Assembly: GCA_021850835.1 (NCBI GenBank)
Contig: JAJZKS010000148.1
Location: 1-5,071 of the forward strand
Direction: 5' to 3'
DNA from: Thermoplasmata archaeon
GTDB taxonomy: Archaea; Thermoplasmatota; Thermoplasmata; Thermoplasmatales; Thermoplasmataceae
Length of the DNA stretch: 5,071 nt
Shown here: in pieces, positions 4,315 through 5,071 of the stretch
Position numbering within the stretch: the stretch's first letter is position 1
Layout: each line of letters starts with the position of its first letter
Position numbers and translations under genes: made by a program
Notes under the pieces: generated by a model
Databases searched by the model: none
Seen by the model: the letters and a program-made list of their open reading frames with translations, nothing else
Told to the model about the DNA's origin: nothing

Positions 4315-5071
4315 GCTTGATGAGTTTCTCCCGGATTTTGTCGTAGAATGAATCCCTGAAAGTTATGAACTCTGCCTTGTTTTCAGACGCAGTGATTTCA
4401 ATCTCATCATTTTCATTCACGGGGTATTCAGCCTGGCCATCCAGTATAACAATGGATTCCTGACCTGATCCTGCCAGCCTGATCCTGATAGTCTGCTCTG
4501 CAGGTATAACCATTGGCCTCACCCTGGACCTGAATGGGGCAAGGTATGTCAGGACCATTACATTAAGTGATGGGTGAATTATTGGCCCACCCGCACTGTA
4601 GTTGTAAGAAGTTGAGCCGATAGGTGTTGAAACAATTATCCCATCCGCGCTTCCGCTGTCAAGGAAATTCTCGCCAGCATAAATATTGAATTTCCTGATC
4701 TTAGCAATCTTGCTTGTGTGGATGACCGCCTCATTGGTGCAGTCTAGGACTTCGAGACCATTGATCTTGACCTTGAGTTTCATGTTTTTCTCTATTTTGT
4801 ATTCACCCTTGATGAGCTTGTAAATTGACTTTTCAACATCGCCTATTTCCACTTCTGTAAGGAATCCCAGGCCGCCCATGTTTATACCGAGTACAGGCCC
4901 CTTTGCCATCTGGGTAGCCCTCAAGGCCGTCCCGTCTCCGCCCACTGCAATGATTATGTCTGCAACTATTGCTTCAAGGTCAGTGCCCCTGACTTCGAGG
5001 AACTTTGCACACTCCTTGTCATATAATTTCTGCCAGTCTTCGGGGATAAGTTCAACTATTCTACTTACCAC
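4301..5071 (-). CDS. nadK: NAD kinase, 5' end cut by window edge
   Basis: The visible 256 residues contain the hallmarks of ATP/polyphosphate-NAD kinase, which makes NADP from NAD. They are VGGDGT (43-48) with the catalytic aspartate, the following NMGGLGFL (64-71), the NE/D motif NEAV (113-116), the long nucleotide-binding GSTSYNYSAGGP (152-163), RPMVIP (185-190) and DGQ (211-213). Residue numbers count from the first codon in the window. The frame is still open at 5071, where the codon is GTG with no room to inspect for a ribosome site. Family members usually have a short β-strand region before this point, so some N-terminal residues are probably outside the window. The TAG stop at 4303-4301 lies within the JAMM gene, giving a 14-nt overlap and a likely two-gene transcript whose promoter is beyond the right edge. 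Confidence 0.93.
   Translation of the reverse strand: MVSRIVELIPEDWQKLYDKECAKFLEVRGTDLEAIVADIIIAVGGDGTALRATQMAKGPVLGINMGGLGFLTEVEIGDVEKSIYKLIKGEYKIEKNMKLKVKINGLEVLDCTNEAVIHTSKIAKIRKFNIYAGENFLDSGSADGIIVSTPIGSTSYNYSAGGPIIHPSLNVMVLTYLAPFRSRVRPMVIPAEQTIRIRLAGSGQESIVILDGQAEYPVNENDEIEITASENKAEFITFRDSFYDKIREKLIKHVVN

Noticed and set aside
1..5071. Mobile element, CRISPR array, toxin-antitoxin or defence system
   Set aside because: No transposase, integrase, regularly spaced repeats, terminal inverted repeats or defence-domain signatures were seen, and all sizable genes are housekeeping or metabolic families with similar codon use.

Overview
The window looks like a chromosomal segment of a Thermoplasmatales archaeon (Thermoplasma, Cuniculiplasma or an uncultured relative). 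Four things point there. The left-edge gene is a clear homologue of the Thermoplasma actin-like protein Ta0583. Most arginine codons are AGG/AGA. The ribosome-binding site is a repeated GGTGA exactly 6 nt before the start codon, in three genes. Promoters are archaeal TATA boxes, one of them placed for a leaderless transcript. Base composition is moderate, by eye in the mid-40s % GC.

Layout. Positions 1-314 (minus) hold the first ~104 codons of the actin homologue, which continues off the left edge. Just upstream on the same strand, 321-431 could encode a 36-residue peptide whose stop codon lies inside the actin gene's Shine-Dalgarno site. Positions 432-639 form an AT-rich divergent control region with promoter-like elements for both directions, a short inverted repeat and a pair of near-identical 15-bp direct repeats. 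From 640 to 3918 (plus) runs a tight three-gene operon: PrpD (2-methylcitrate dehydratase), PrpB (2-methylisocitrate lyase) and a citrate/2-methylcitrate synthase. A 33-bp gap with a hairpin separates it from two convergent, overlapping minus-strand genes: a JAMM/MPN+ metalloprotease (3952-4314) and NAD kinase (4301-5071, cut by the right edge).

How the genes work together. The plus operon supplies the three signature enzymes of the methylcitrate cycle. Propionyl-CoA plus oxaloacetate gives 2-methylcitrate, which is dehydrated to 2-methyl-cis-aconitate. That is rehydrated by an aconitase, which is not in this window, and the product is split into pyruvate and succinate. In this lineage propionyl-CoA probably comes from breakdown of amino acids, odd-chain compounds or propionate; this is inference. 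NAD kinase and the JAMM protease overlap by 14 nt and are probably co-transcribed from a promoter beyond the right edge.

I found no mobile element, CRISPR array, tRNA or rRNA. The region is mostly conventional metabolism. The parts most worth a second look are the actin homologue with its possible coupled small protein, and the NAD kinase-JAMM pair.
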